Shown one piece after another: positions 18,107 through 26,778 of a DNA stretch of 44,864 nucleotides; the stretch's first letter is position 1, and every line of letters begins with the position of its first letter. The stretch is from contig JAHDHV010000008.1 in assembly GCA_020631155.1 (NCBI GenBank), forward strand, positions 1 to 44,864, in the 5' to 3' direction. Below the pieces are notes generated by a model. It had not been told where the DNA came from. It worked only from the letters and a program-made list of their open reading frames with translations, and did no database searches. The position numbers were made by a program, and so were the translations under genes. The DNA comes from Bacteroidota bacterium. Lineage in GTDB: Bacteria; Bacteroidota; Bacteroidia; Chitinophagales; UBA2359.

Positions 18107-18667
18107 ATGCCTAAAAAACAAATTACTTTGACTCCTGCAAGAGCAATGTTGCTAACCTCACTAAGAAATTATCAAGTACTTGGATATGATGTCAATTTGT
18201 TAGTCATTCAGAAAATTGCCTATTTCCTTCAAAGGTTTGGAGAGCCTTTAAATTTGCAATATGAAAAAGGATATTATGGTACTTATTCTCATAGGCTTCA
18301 ACATTTAGTTAAATATTTGAATGGATACTACCTTAATTTCAAACATGATGCTACTAAACCAAGTACTGTTGTTTATTTGAGAAATTTGGATGAGGTTGAA
18401 ATTTACAATAAGACAAATTTAACTCCTGAACAAAAGAATAGGCTAAAGGAATTGCAAAGCTTAATAGAGGGATTTGAGTCACCCTACGGTTTAGAGCTAT
18501 TGGCTACCGTTGATTATATATTTCAAAAAGGTAAAATAATAGATACAGACATAATTATTGAGCGTATAGGGAATTGGACGAACAGAAAGAAAAAGCTAAT
18601 GAAGCCTTTCCATATCAAAGTAGCGCACCAAAGATTGAAAGAATACTATAGTCAACAAAGGCTATAA
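18107..18667 (+). CDS. Orphan DarG C-terminal-type antitoxin domain protein
   Basis: A 186-residue protein that matches the C-terminal half of DarG as I know that family: TPARAMLLTSLRNYQVLGY at the start, VIQKIAYFLQRFGEPL (34-48), EKGYYGTYSHRLQHLVKYL (53-71), and LIEGFESPYGLELLATV (119-135). In DarTG modules DarG has an N-terminal macrodomain that reverses DNA ADP-ribosylation and this C-terminal domain that traps the DarT toxin. Here the macrodomain is absent and no DarT gene is nearby. It may be an orphan antitoxin, a decayed DarTG, or part of another system with the membrane protein upstream. The ATG at 18107 leaves no space for a macrodomain. Confidence 0.75.
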   Translation: MPKKQITLTPARAMLLTSLRNYQVLGYDVNLLVIQKIAYFLQRFGEPLNLQYEKGYYGTYSHRLQHLVKYLNGYYLNFKHDATKPSTVVYLRNLDEVEIYNKTNLTPEQKNRLKELQSLIEGFESPYGLELLATVDYIFQKGKIIDTDIIIERIGNWTNRKKKLMKPFHIKVAHQRLKEYYSQQRL

Positions 18668-18685
18668 TGGCTATTTTTCGATTAT

Positions 18686-18904
18686 CCCACATTTCGGAGT
18701 TCTTTTTTTTATTTCATATAAAATATACCTTTGTGATTTCTTATAAAAACATTACAATTAACTTATAAAACAATACTAATATTTAACATAGAAAAAGTAA
18801 ATAAATTCGTAATTTAAGCCACTTATAATTCACTAGCTTTTAATTGAATTATGCATTAATAATTAAAATTAATTGTTTTATATTTTTAACCTCCGAAATG
18901 TCGG
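18686..18904. mobile_element. Possible second MITE type (219 bp)
   Basis: CCCACATTTCGGAG at 18686-18699 is matched, with one mismatch, by the reverse complement of CTCCGAAATGTCGG at 18891-18904. The bases ATTAT flank both ends (18681-18685 and 18905-18909) as a possible 5-bp target duplication. The interior is AT-rich and non-coding, with a TACCTTTG box at 18726. It begins 18 bp after the DarG-like stop codon. The short AT-only duplication could be chance. Confidence 0.5.
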
Positions 18905-18979
18905 ATTATGAAAGTTTTCATCTTTTTAAGCAGAAAAAAATGTATTTATAAGGGTTAAATGAATTTCTCAGCCCAAAAC

Positions 18980-19278
18980 GGTATGTTTCATTATCATCCT
19001 AACACTTTGTCTTTAGAATTGATATTTAGTTATTTAGGCTTTTGGATTTCCAGCCTTCATAGATAAGAAATTATTATTTAATTATTGACATGGATATGTT
19101 GATTTGAATTTTAAATATCTGTAAATATGCAACGGCTAAAGCCTTCGCTACAGAACTCATTTAAAAAGAAACTAAAAAGTGCCAAAATACGAATCACTAA
19201 TCTACTAATCACTAATCCACGAGCTGTTAAAATAGCTACAAACTGTCTGGTGGAAAAGTACAGTATTTGAAACATACC
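18980..19278. mobile_element. MITE copy 2 (299 bp)
   Basis: GGTATGTTTCA at 18980-18990 and TGAAACATACC at 19268-19278. The flanking 8 bp CCCAAAAC are duplicated at 18972-18979 and 19279-19286. The interior contains the ACGGCTAAAGCC hairpin and AATCACTAATC units like copy 1. Sits just beyond the 3' end of the PD-(D/E)XK-like gene. Confidence 0.9.
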
Positions 19279-19329
19279 CCCAAAACAAAAAACACATATT
19301 GCATAATACTTTAACAATACGAGCTATTT

Positions 19330-19977
19330 CTAACTATTTTCTTCTTTTTCAATAAAGCCCTCAATAATCACTTTTAGCTGTTGGAGAATGGAAAATATAT
19401 CGAATAAATCATCTTTTGTAGCATCATAAGCCAAGCTAACCGCATATTTATTATCTTCTAAAACAACAAAAAACCATAATCGCCCCAAAACATAGGTGCC
19501 ATAGACAGGTAATTTGTTGTTATTTACTGCCTGAACTGCTAACATAGCTGCTAACAGTTGCCCTAATGCATCACTATCTATACCTTGCTCTTTTTTATAT
19601 TCGTGTAAGCAAAAATAAGGTGCGCGAGGTATCTGTCGCCCCGTTGCTACCATAAAATCAACACGTCCTTTTAAAGTATAGTCCTGTATAGTTGCCGACA
19701 AATAGCGTTCAACAAATGAATTGTATTTTTTTGTATCATAATTTACCAAAAACATCAATTGCCCAATAAAGTAAAATTTCAATTCTTCTTCGTTCCAAAA
19801 ATCAACTTTTTGTCTCAAAAAATTTTGTATTTCTTGTAAACGCTCTTGTTCTTTTGTATTTCGTTGATAACTAGCAGCTAACCATTCTTCCAATAAAGCT
19901 AAGTTAGTTACTCGCTCAATACCAAAAGTTAATTCTAAGTCCTCGGTATACCAGTTTTTAAAGGTTTTTTCTTTCAT
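19330..19977 (-). CDS. PD-(D/E)XK nuclease-like protein
   Basis: A 215-residue protein of a family I associate with Bacteroidota genomes. The central part has a nuclease-like core: Asp107 in LKGRVDFMVATG, then Glu126-x-Lys128 in YFCLHEYKKE, followed by DALGQLLAAMLAVQA, the helix carrying Gln140 of many PD-(D/E)XK proteins. It is probably cytoplasmic and DNA-acting, but whether it cuts DNA is unproven. No methyltransferase or transposase partner is adjacent. MITE copy 2 lies immediately downstream. Confidence 0.6.
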   Translation of the reverse strand: MKEKTFKNWYTEDLELTFGIERVTNLALLEEWLAASYQRNTKEQERLQEIQNFLRQKVDFWNEEELKFYFIGQLMFLVNYDTKKYNSFVERYLSATIQDYTLKGRVDFMVATGRQIPRAPYFCLHEYKKEQGIDSDALGQLLAAMLAVQAVNNNKLPVYGTYVLGRLWFFVVLEDNKYAVSLAYDATKDDLFDIFSILQQLKVIIEGFIEKEENS

Positions 19978-20023
19978 AGACTACTTGTTTTTAGCTATTT
20001 TAAGATAAGTAAAAAAGTGGTTT

Positions 20024-20056
20024 TTGCAAAAGATTTAACTAAAAATATTACTTTTG
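20024..20056 (+). promoter_or_regulatory. Candidate Bacteroidota promoter
   Basis: TTG at 20024-20026, a 22-bp spacer and TACTTTTG at 20049-20056, about 100 bp before the hydrolase ATG. The spacing is at the long end of the accepted range. Confidence 0.5.
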
Positions 20057-20155
20057 CATTAGTTAAACGATAACTGAATACTTGGCAATACAACAACACT
20101 TTATTTTTATTTCTAAAATCTAAACAGCCAAAAAAACACTCAAATTCTACCAAAA

Positions 20156-21031
20156 ATGAACTCAATAGATTTCTACCACAATATTCCCTTACAAAAAGTA
20201 AAAATAGAAGATGTCTCCATTGGCTTACGGCAAATTGGCAAGGGAGATGACTTGGTGTTTATTCATGGCTTTCCAACGCATGGGTATACATGGCGAAAAC
20301 TAATTCCAGAGCTATCGAAGCATTTTAGATGTCATATCGTTGACTTGCCCGGACTTGGCGATAGTGATTGGACAAATCAAACGGATTTTAACAGTTCGGC
20401 ACAGGCGCGCTATATTGTAAAATTGTTGAAGCAAGAAAATATCAATAAATACAGTCTCATTGCCCATAATTCGGGGGCAACCGTTGCTAGAGTGATGGCG
20501 ATAGAGGAAGTTGATAAGGTAGAAAATTTAATTTTATTGAATACAGAAATACCTAATCACCGCCCGCCTTGGATTCCTTTGTATCAAAAAATTGGCTTAC
20601 TACCAGCCGTTCCTTTCATCATCGGAAAGCTGTTACAGCAAAAATGGTTTATACATTCACCAATGGGACTCAAAGAATTATACACCAATAAAAATATGTT
20701 GAATGATGCAAATAATGTAGCTCCTTACATTAATCCATTGGTTCACTCAAAAGAAAAAATGATAGGCGGTTTCAGATATTTAAAAGGTATTGACTGGAAA
20801 TTGATTGATTCCTTTAAAGAAACACATGGAAAAATAAAAGCCAATGTTTTATTTATATGGGGGGCAGATGACAGAACATTTCCCATGCAATTAGCCCAAC
20901 AAATGACTCAACAATTCAAAGCTTACTACGAATTTGTTACCATAAAAAATGCCTCTTTGTTACCTCATGAAGAAAAACCAGAAGAGATTATAGCGGCTAT
21001 TTTAAAATTTGTAAAAAAAGGAATAGCCTAA
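20156..21031 (+). CDS. Alpha/beta hydrolase, dehalogenase-like, altered nucleophile
   Basis: A 291-residue alpha/beta-fold protein close to haloalkane dehalogenase and epoxide hydrolase relatives: HGFPTHGYTWRKLIPEL, VDLPGLGDSDW, LFIWGADDRTFP and a His in ASLLPHEEKPEEI. At the nucleophile elbow these enzymes have an Asp or Ser (HDWGG or HSMGG). Here the elbow reads AHNSGA, placing Asn105 at the nucleophile position with Ser106 after it. Either it is catalytically different, inactive, or the neighbouring Ser serves. Cytosolic; monocistronic. Confidence 0.75.
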   Translation: MNSIDFYHNIPLQKVKIEDVSIGLRQIGKGDDLVFIHGFPTHGYTWRKLIPELSKHFRCHIVDLPGLGDSDWTNQTDFNSSAQARYIVKLLKQENINKYSLIAHNSGATVARVMAIEEVDKVENLILLNTEIPNHRPPWIPLYQKIGLLPAVPFIIGKLLQQKWFIHSPMGLKELYTNKNMLNDANNVAPYINPLVHSKEKMIGGFRYLKGIDWKLIDSFKETHGKIKANVLFIWGADDRTFPMQLAQQMTQQFKAYYEFVTIKNASLLPHEEKPEEIIAAILKFVKKGIA

Positions 21032-21170
21032 TGTTTTTGGAAATGTTCATTCCATTGATTATGTTTGAGTTCTAAAAACAAAACAATAGTAGATACAAAA
21101 AACAAATAATGGCTTATACATAGAAATGCTATGACAATACACCTAAAATTGTTATATTGTTAAACCTCCT

Positions 21171-21190
21171 GTTTGAGATTCATCTCAAAC
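21171..21190. repeat. Palindrome interrupted by MITE copy 3
   Basis: GTTTGAGAT-TC-ATCTCAAAC, a perfect 9-bp stem. Its right arm overlaps the 8-bp target (TCAAACGC) duplicated by MITE copy 3, so the MITE landed at the edge of this hairpin. Confidence 0.7.
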
Positions 21191-21192
21191 GC

Positions 21193-21515
21193 GGTATGTT
21201 TCATTCCCTTCCTAACACTTTATCTCTAAAATTGCTATTTAGATATTTAGCCTTTTGGCTCTTTAGCTGTTAGAAATTAGCGATTAGAGATCAGAAATTG
21301 GAAGTTATTTTTTGAACTTTCTCGTAGCTATCAATTTTTGATTATTAATTATTTATAAGGACTTTAACAGCTAAAGCTGTCGTTACACAACTCACTTAGA
21401 AAATAATTGCTATCAATCAATTTGCCCGAATCACTAATCTACTAATCATGAATCCACGAACTGTCAAAGTAAACACAAACTGTTAGGTGGAAAAACTCGG
21501 TACTTGAAACATACC
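21193..21515. mobile_element. MITE copy 3 (323 bp) upstream of ridA
   Basis: GGTATGTTTCA at 21193-21203, TGAAACATACC at 21505-21515, with TCAAACGC duplicated at 21185-21192 and 21516-21523. It ends 45 bp before the ridA ATG, so ridA's original upstream DNA has been displaced by the element. Confidence 0.92.
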
Positions 21516-21560
21516 TCAAACGCTAAATTTTATTTTTTTCCAATAAAAAACACCTTATTT

Positions 21561-21950
21561 ATGTCTAAACAAGTTATTCAAACAGAGGACGCACCTGCTC
21601 CGATTGGTCCTTATAATCAAGCAGTTTGGGCAGGCAATTTGCTGTTTGTTTCTGGACAAATTGCAATTAATCCAGCCACAGGCGAGTTGGTAAGCAATAG
21701 CATTGAGGAAGAAACTCATCAGGTGATGCAAAATATTGAAGCTATTTTAAAAGCTGCTGCGCTAACTTTCGACAATGTTGTGAAAACAAGCATTTTCCTA
21801 GAGAATATGGATGATTTTAATCGGGTTAATGAAGTATATGGACAATATTTTGAGGACGGTCAAGCTCCAGCTAGAGAATGTGTAGAGGTCTCTCAATTGC
21901 CTAAAGATGTATCGGTAGAAATATCTGTTACTGCTTATCGAGGTGAGTAA
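21561..21950 (+). CDS. ridA: RidA family enamine/imine deaminase
   Basis: A 129-residue RidA (YjgF) protein that hydrolyses reactive enamines and imines from amino-acid metabolism, protecting PLP enzymes. Typical motifs: APAPIGPYNQAV, LFVSGQIAINP, IEAILKAAALTFDNVVKTSI, PARECVEVSQLPKDVSVEIS; the Arg of APARECVEV is the active-site Arg. The frame runs back to TTG 21504, inside the MITE terminal repeat; the ATG at 21561 gives the standard length. A strong terminator follows. Confidence 0.95.
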   Translation: MSKQVIQTEDAPAPIGPYNQAVWAGNLLFVSGQIAINPATGELVSNSIEEETHQVMQNIEAILKAAALTFDNVVKTSIFLENMDDFNRVNEVYGQYFEDGQAPARECVEVSQLPKDVSVEISVTAYRGE

Positions 21951-21980
21951 ATTATTTTTGCTTTTTCTCTATCCATAAAA

Positions 21981-22014
21981 AAAACCCGTTTTACAAAATT
22001 GTAAAACGGGTTTT
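21981..22014. terminator. Strong bidirectional intrinsic terminator
   Basis: AAACCCGTTTTAC, a 6-base loop (AAAATT), then GTAAAACGGGTTTTT. A 12-13 bp stem with A-runs on the left and T-runs on the right serves both converging genes (ridA and the large T9SS protein). Confidence 0.92.
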
Positions 22015-22049
22015 TGTTTTAAAGTCCTTAAAAGGCCTTATGAATAAGC

Positions 22050-25000
22050 TTATTTAGACAACATTACTTTATGATATTGTACTTCGCCAGTAGTTGTGGT
22101 TAAACGAAGCATATAAATACCAGCAGCTAAGTTGTCTGCATTGAACAGTGTTTTGTAAGTTGTATTTGCCTCAACATAGCCATTAAATAGGTTGCCTACT
22201 TGAGCACCTGTTAAGCTAAATACATCTACACTTACGCGACCGCTTTCAATTGCTGAAAATTCTACAACCGTTTGAGAATGGAATGGATTTGGTGCGGTTG
22301 TGATATGGCTTTGTGCGGCTGCACTACTTACTTTTCCTCTACCGCCACCACATTGTGGAACCCAATACCAACCAAATGTTTCATCGCCAACGGAGTCGGT
22401 TACAGTTACACTATACCAACCATCTTGTAAACCAAGAACATCTTGTGTAGTTGCGCCTGTAGACCACTGATAGCTATAAGGTGGCACACCACCAGCTACA
22501 GTAATATTAATACCTGCATTGTAAGCAAATTGTGAGCTTTCACAACTAATGACATAGCTTGGGATGTCTAAGGTTGGCGTTCCTCCACCATTATCTTCTG
22601 CAATAATAACTACACAGCCAGCATCATCAGTAATGGTTAACATCCAAGTTGCGCCATCACTTTCTAATATTTTGACAAAGCCAGGAGCTAATACAGCATG
22701 TCTTACATAACCATCTGTATTCCAAGCATAGTTATAAGGTGGTGTACCATTGGTTACAGTGATTTCATAAACATTGTAGTAGAATGGTGTTACCCCACCG
22801 CTAGTACCTTGCGTTACATCTACTAGGTCATATTCTAATATGCAATCAGAATATATACAAGAGGCAGGATCGTCAATGGTTGCTATTGGATCGAAGTTGA
22901 CAGCTGTTGCATCCATACAACCTACATAGATACAATTGCCATCATCTGTTGTAGCATCAGGATCGAAGTTATCTGCTAAAGCATCTGTACAACCTGCTAC
23001 TTCTTGTTGACAAACATATGGCACGTTAACAGTTACAGAAGCACAATTGGCAGGTGCAGCTGGATTTGTTATAGTCACATCTACAGAACCCGCCTCATTA
23101 TTACCTGCTTGATAATCGCCTGATACGGTCCATCCACAACTTGTTGTCAAGGTAGCTGGGACATCACAATCACCACTTTGTACCATGAAGTTACCGCCTT
23201 CTACCAATGCAGGATGTGCATTAACGGTTCCTACAGAGCCATTAAATACTTCGCTTCCATCAGCTTCGCAAGTAGCTAGTAAGAAGAACTCATATACATC
23301 AGCCTCACAGTTCATATTTGAACCTGTACTGTATACTCTTATAGCGGCGCCTAAACCAGAGCCAAATACGCTTGGTGCGCCACCATTAACAGACACACTC
23401 CACTCAAAATTAGTAGCTGCGTCATCTGTGGTTGAAGCAGTTAAAGTAACTGATTCGCCAGCACAAACATCTGGTGCATCTATGGTCGTATTATTGTAGG
23501 TAGAAGTACAAGTTGATTCTCCTGCACATGGAACACAAATGGCACCTGTACAATTATCTATGGTTTCCATATCATTAATGGTACCTGGATCGCCATCATC
23601 ACAAGCCTGTACAGTTGTAGAGCTACAAGCAGCTACAGCAGTACCAGCACATGGCACACAGACCGCACCACCATTACAGTTGTCTATGGTTTCCATATCA
23701 TTTTCCGTACATGGGTCACCATCATCACAAGCCTGCGTTGTTGTTGAACTACAAGCAGCTATAGCAGTACCAGCACATGGTACACAAACTACTCCATCAT
23801 CATCTAAGGTTTCCATATCATTTTCTGTACATGGATCGCCATCATCACAAGCTTGCATTGTTGCACAGTTTACGGTTGTACCAGCACAAGGCACACAAAT
23901 AGCACCTGTACAAGCATCTACTGTTTCCATATCATTGTTGGTATCTGGGTCACCATCATCACAAGCCTGTACAGTTGTTTGTGTACAAGCAGCTACAGCA
24001 GTACCAGCACATGGTACACATACAGAGCCATCACATTGGTCTATGCCTTCCATATCATTTTCTGTACATGGGTCGCCATCATCACAAGCCTGCATAGTAG
24101 GAGCTAAAGTACAAGCAGCAACAGCAGTACCAGCACATGGTACACATACAGCACCTAAATCATCTAAGGTTTCCATATCATTTTCTGTACATGGGTCACC
24201 ATCATCACAAGCTTGCATAGTTGTACATCCTACAGTAGTACCTGCACATGGCACACATATAGAACCGTCACATGGGTCAATACCTTCCATATCATTGATG
24301 GTATTTGGGTCACCATCATCACAAGCTTGCATAGTAGGTGGTAATGTACAAGCAGCAACAGCAGTACCAGCACATGGCACACATACAGAACCATCACATT
24401 GGTCAATACTTTCCATATCATTTTCTGTACATGGGTCGCCATCATCGCAAGTCTGTATAGTAGGTGGTAAAGTACAAGCAGCTACAGGGTCACCAGCACA
24501 TGGCACACATACAGTACCATCTGCATCTAATACGGTTTCCATATCATTCTCTGTACATGGATCGCCATCGTCACAAGCCTGTACAGTTGTTGGGTCTGTA
24601 TCACAGTTTGCAGCAGTACCAGCACATGGCACACATACAGAGCCATCACAATCCAAAATTGTTTCCATATCATTAATGGTACTTGGATCGCCATCATCAC
24701 AAGCCTGTACAGTTGTTGCGCCATTAGTACAGTCAATAACAGTACCAGCACATGGCACACAAACAGAACCGTCACATTGGTCAACCTCTTCCATATCATT
24801 TTCCGTACATGGGTTGCCATCATCACAAGCCTGTGCAATAGGAGCTAAAGTACAAGCAGCTACAGCAGTACCAGCACATGGCACACATACAGAACCATCA
24901 CATTGGTCTATGCCTTCCATATCATTTTCGGTACATGGGTCGCCATCATCACAAGCCTGCATGGTAGGTGGTAGACTACAAGCAGCCACAGCAGTACCAG

Positions 25001-26420
25001 CACATGGCACACATACAGAACCATCACATTGGTCAATGCCTTCCATATCATTTTCGGTACATGGGTCACCATCATCACAAGCCTGCATGGTAGGTGGTAG
25101 ACTACAAGCAGCTACAGCAGTACCAGCACATGGCACACAGACCGTTGTAGCATCACAGCCATCTAATTCTTCCATATCATTTTCCGTACACGGATCGCCA
25201 TCATCACAAGCTTGTACGATATTAGCTACAGCACCAGAACAAGCAGCAGCAGGCGTTCCTGCACAAGCCACACAAACATCACCGGTACCATTACCACCTA
25301 CATCTTCCATATCATTTTCTGTACATGGGTCACCATCATCACAAGCTTGAGTAACGACACAAGACTCTACAGTTGTTGTACCTACGACCCCATCAAATAA
25401 AGTCGTATTATCCAAAGTACAAGTAATAGTCAAACTAATTTCTACAGGCACATCCGCACAAGTTGGATTGTCGAAAGTGACCGTAGCAGTAGCTGTTGTC
25501 GCACCAGTAAGGGTTGCGTTTGCAGCCCCTCCTGTAATGCTCCAAGCGAAAGTTAAATCAGCAGAAGCATTATCACTTGTGGTAGATGCTATAGTTGCAG
25601 TACCATCACAAGCGGCGGTAGCTGGCGGCGTATCTACAGAAGTGAAAGTAGGGCAAGAAGCACAGCTTGGATCGGTAGAATCAATGATGTAACAAACATT
25701 GTTGGTAGAAGTAGCATAACAAATTGGTAATCCATCATCACATTCGCCAATACCTGTTTGACCACTCAAAGTATTGATGCTATTGTTAATGATGTCTGTA
25801 ATAGATTCTAGGGAAGCATCACCACCTAATGCAGCAACTACATCGGCAACCTGCCCAAAGCCTGTAATGTCTGCACCGGAGTTGATCCCTGCATCATTCA
25901 ATGCTTGGCAAGCATCTGTACCTAAAGTACTAACTACAGCACTACAACAATCATTAGCACCACCAAGATCAGTTACACCATTTAAAAGGGCATCAACTTC
26001 TGCTTGTACTGCTGCTAGATCATAGTTGATGGCTGTTACACAAAATTGATCTCCATCTACAAAGCCTAAGTCACCAGGAGCAAATATGCCATCGGCATCT
26101 CCCCCTACAATACTAGGTCCATCAGTAGGTGCTGTCCCTACAATATTACAGGCATTTGTAACAACATATTCAACTACCCAGCCTGCAGCAGTGGCATTGT
26201 TAAAACCATCAGTAAGAGCTGGAATTGTCACTGTTTCAGTTGGGTCACATACTACCTGAGAAACAGGAGCACCCAAAGTACCTTGATCAGTACCACAATC
26301 TTGTTGAATGGTAGGGTTAGGTTCCTCACAAGGGGCAATGGGTTGAGCCATTAAGGTAGGCATAGAAAAAATGCCTAAGCAAAAAAGGAATAATAAATGT
26401 AATAATAAACGCTTATTCAT
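22050..26420 (-). CDS. Giant cysteine-rich T9SS surface/secreted protein with 15 repeats
   Basis: A 1456-residue exported protein. A signal peptide occupies about 1-25 (LLLHLLFLFCLGIFS then MPTLMAQ). An Asp/Cys-rich N-terminal region follows, then about residues 358-965 form 15 tandem units of about 41 residues, each starting QACDDGDPCTENDME with CVPCAG near the middle. Asp-rich DDGDP loops recall calcium-binding repeats, and paired cysteines suggest disulfides. After these come two GCTDALADNFDP-type repeats near 1140 and two SprB-type repeats (GGVPPYSYQWSTGATTQ). The end (about 1370-1456, PNPFHSQTVVEF to VMLSK) is a type A T9SS sorting domain, so it is secreted or anchored at the surface. 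A role as adhesin or matrix protein is inferred. Confidence 0.9.
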   Translation of the reverse strand: MNKRLLLHLLFLFCLGIFSMPTLMAQPIAPCEEPNPTIQQDCGTDQGTLGAPVSQVVCDPTETVTIPALTDGFNNATAAGWVVEYVVTNACNIVGTAPTDGPSIVGGDADGIFAPGDLGFVDGDQFCVTAINYDLAAVQAEVDALLNGVTDLGGANDCCSAVVSTLGTDACQALNDAGINSGADITGFGQVADVVAALGGDASLESITDIINNSINTLSGQTGIGECDDGLPICYATSTNNVCYIIDSTDPSCASCPTFTSVDTPPATAACDGTATIASTTSDNASADLTFAWSITGGAANATLTGATTATATVTFDNPTCADVPVEISLTITCTLDNTTLFDGVVGTTTVESCVVTQACDDGDPCTENDMEDVGGNGTGDVCVACAGTPAAACSGAVANIVQACDDGDPCTENDMEELDGCDATTVCVPCAGTAVAACSLPPTMQACDDGDPCTENDMEGIDQCDGSVCVPCAGTAVAACSLPPTMQACDDGDPCTENDMEGIDQCDGSVCVPCAGTAVAACTLAPIAQACDDGNPCTENDMEEVDQCDGSVCVPCAGTVIDCTNGATTVQACDDGDPSTINDMETILDCDGSVCVPCAGTAANCDTDPTTVQACDDGDPCTENDMETVLDADGTVCVPCAGDPVAACTLPPTIQTCDDGDPCTENDMESIDQCDGSVCVPCAGTAVAACTLPPTMQACDDGDPNTINDMEGIDPCDGSICVPCAGTTVGCTTMQACDDGDPCTENDMETLDDLGAVCVPCAGTAVAACTLAPTMQACDDGDPCTENDMEGIDQCDGSVCVPCAGTAVAACTQTTVQACDDGDPDTNNDMETVDACTGAICVPCAGTTVNCATMQACDDGDPCTENDMETLDDDGVVCVPCAGTAIAACSSTTTQACDDGDPCTENDMETIDNCNGGAVCVPCAGTAVAACSSTTVQACDDGDPGTINDMETIDNCTGAICVPCAGESTCTSTYNNTTIDAPDVCAGESVTLTASTTDDAATNFEWSVSVNGGAPSVFGSGLGAAIRVYSTGSNMNCEADVYEFFLLATCEADGSEVFNGSVGTVNAHPALVEGGNFMVQSGDCDVPATLTTSCGWTVSGDYQAGNNEAGSVDVTITNPAAPANCASVTVNVPYVCQQEVAGCTDALADNFDPDATTDDGNCIYVGCMDATAVNFDPIATIDDPASCIYSDCILEYDLVDVTQGTSGGVTPFYYNVYEITVTNGTPPYNYAWNTDGYVRHAVLAPGFVKILESDGATWMLTITDDAGCVVIIAEDNGGGTPTLDIPSYVISCESSQFAYNAGINITVAGGVPPYSYQWSTGATTQDVLGLQDGWYSVTVTDSVGDETFGWYWVPQCGGGRGKVSSAAAQSHITTAPNPFHSQTVVEFSAIESGRVSVDVFSLTGAQVGNLFNGYVEANTTYKTLFNADNLAAGIYMLRLTTTTGEVQYHKVMLSK
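23520..25349 (-). repeat. 15 tandem coding repeats of about 122 bp
   Basis: In-frame repeats encode the DDGDPCTENDME-type units of the giant secreted protein. Several adjacent units are nearly identical at the DNA level (for example around 24,850-25,130), a setup for expansion, contraction or assembly collapse. A long open frame appears on the opposite strand only because of the repeat composition. Confidence 0.95.
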
Positions 26421-26718
26421 AAGTCAACTTTTTTAGTTAAGATTTTTTACTTTAAAGTACTTTTTTAATGATGAAATTATATAGTCGAGCTAATATAGGC
26501 AAAGATTATTGTTTTTTCTCAAAAAAAGTGAGTACATTTTTTTACGATTGTCAGTGCTTTATGGGTTGTCACTCAATGCTTTATTAGTATACTTTGCCTA
26601 ATAAAATTCTTACTATCAGATGTTTAAATACATTTTTCTTTTAGTATATTTTGTAAAATTGCAAAAAAAATTTTCTACTTATCCCTAAAAAAGCTTTTTT
26701 TTTACACAAAAATTAATA
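26421..26718. other. Upstream region of the giant protein gene
   Basis: No gene or hairpin is evident. On the minus strand, TCTTTGCCTA near 26505 is only loosely promoter-like. A stretch near 26528 (TGAGTACATTTTTTT then TTGTCA) resembles TGAGTACACTTTTTG then TTGTCA near 36342; a shared control site is possible but weak. Confidence 0.4.
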
Positions 26719-26748
26719 TTGTAAATAGCAAAAAGGGTTTTAACTTTG
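26719..26748 (+). promoter_or_regulatory. Bacteroidota-type promoter of the acyl/glycan cluster
   Basis: TTG at 26719-26721, exactly 19 bp, TAACTTTG at 26741-26748. It overlaps a possible TTG start at 26746 and so argues that translation begins at ATG 26779. Confidence 0.75.
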
Positions 26749-26778
26749 CATTCTGGAAACATCATCTTTCAAAATAAC

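Noticed and set aside
16911-18667. A complete DarTG toxin-antitoxin module
   Set aside because: There is no DarT-type ADP-ribosyltransferase and no macrodomain; the membrane protein shows none of the DarT motifs.
21504-21560. Extended ridA start at TTG 21504
   Set aside because: It falls in the MITE terminal repeat and adds 19 residues not found in RidA; the ATG at 21561 gives the normal length.
23539-25350. A 603-codon open frame antisense to the giant repeat protein
   Set aside because: It arises from the repeat composition, has no signal, promoter or family motif, and lies wholly opposite a gene with clear signal peptide and sorting domain.
26746-26778. Extended methyltransferase start at TTG 26746
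   Set aside because: The TTG is the end of the TAACTTTG promoter box, so it cannot be transcribed as part of the message.
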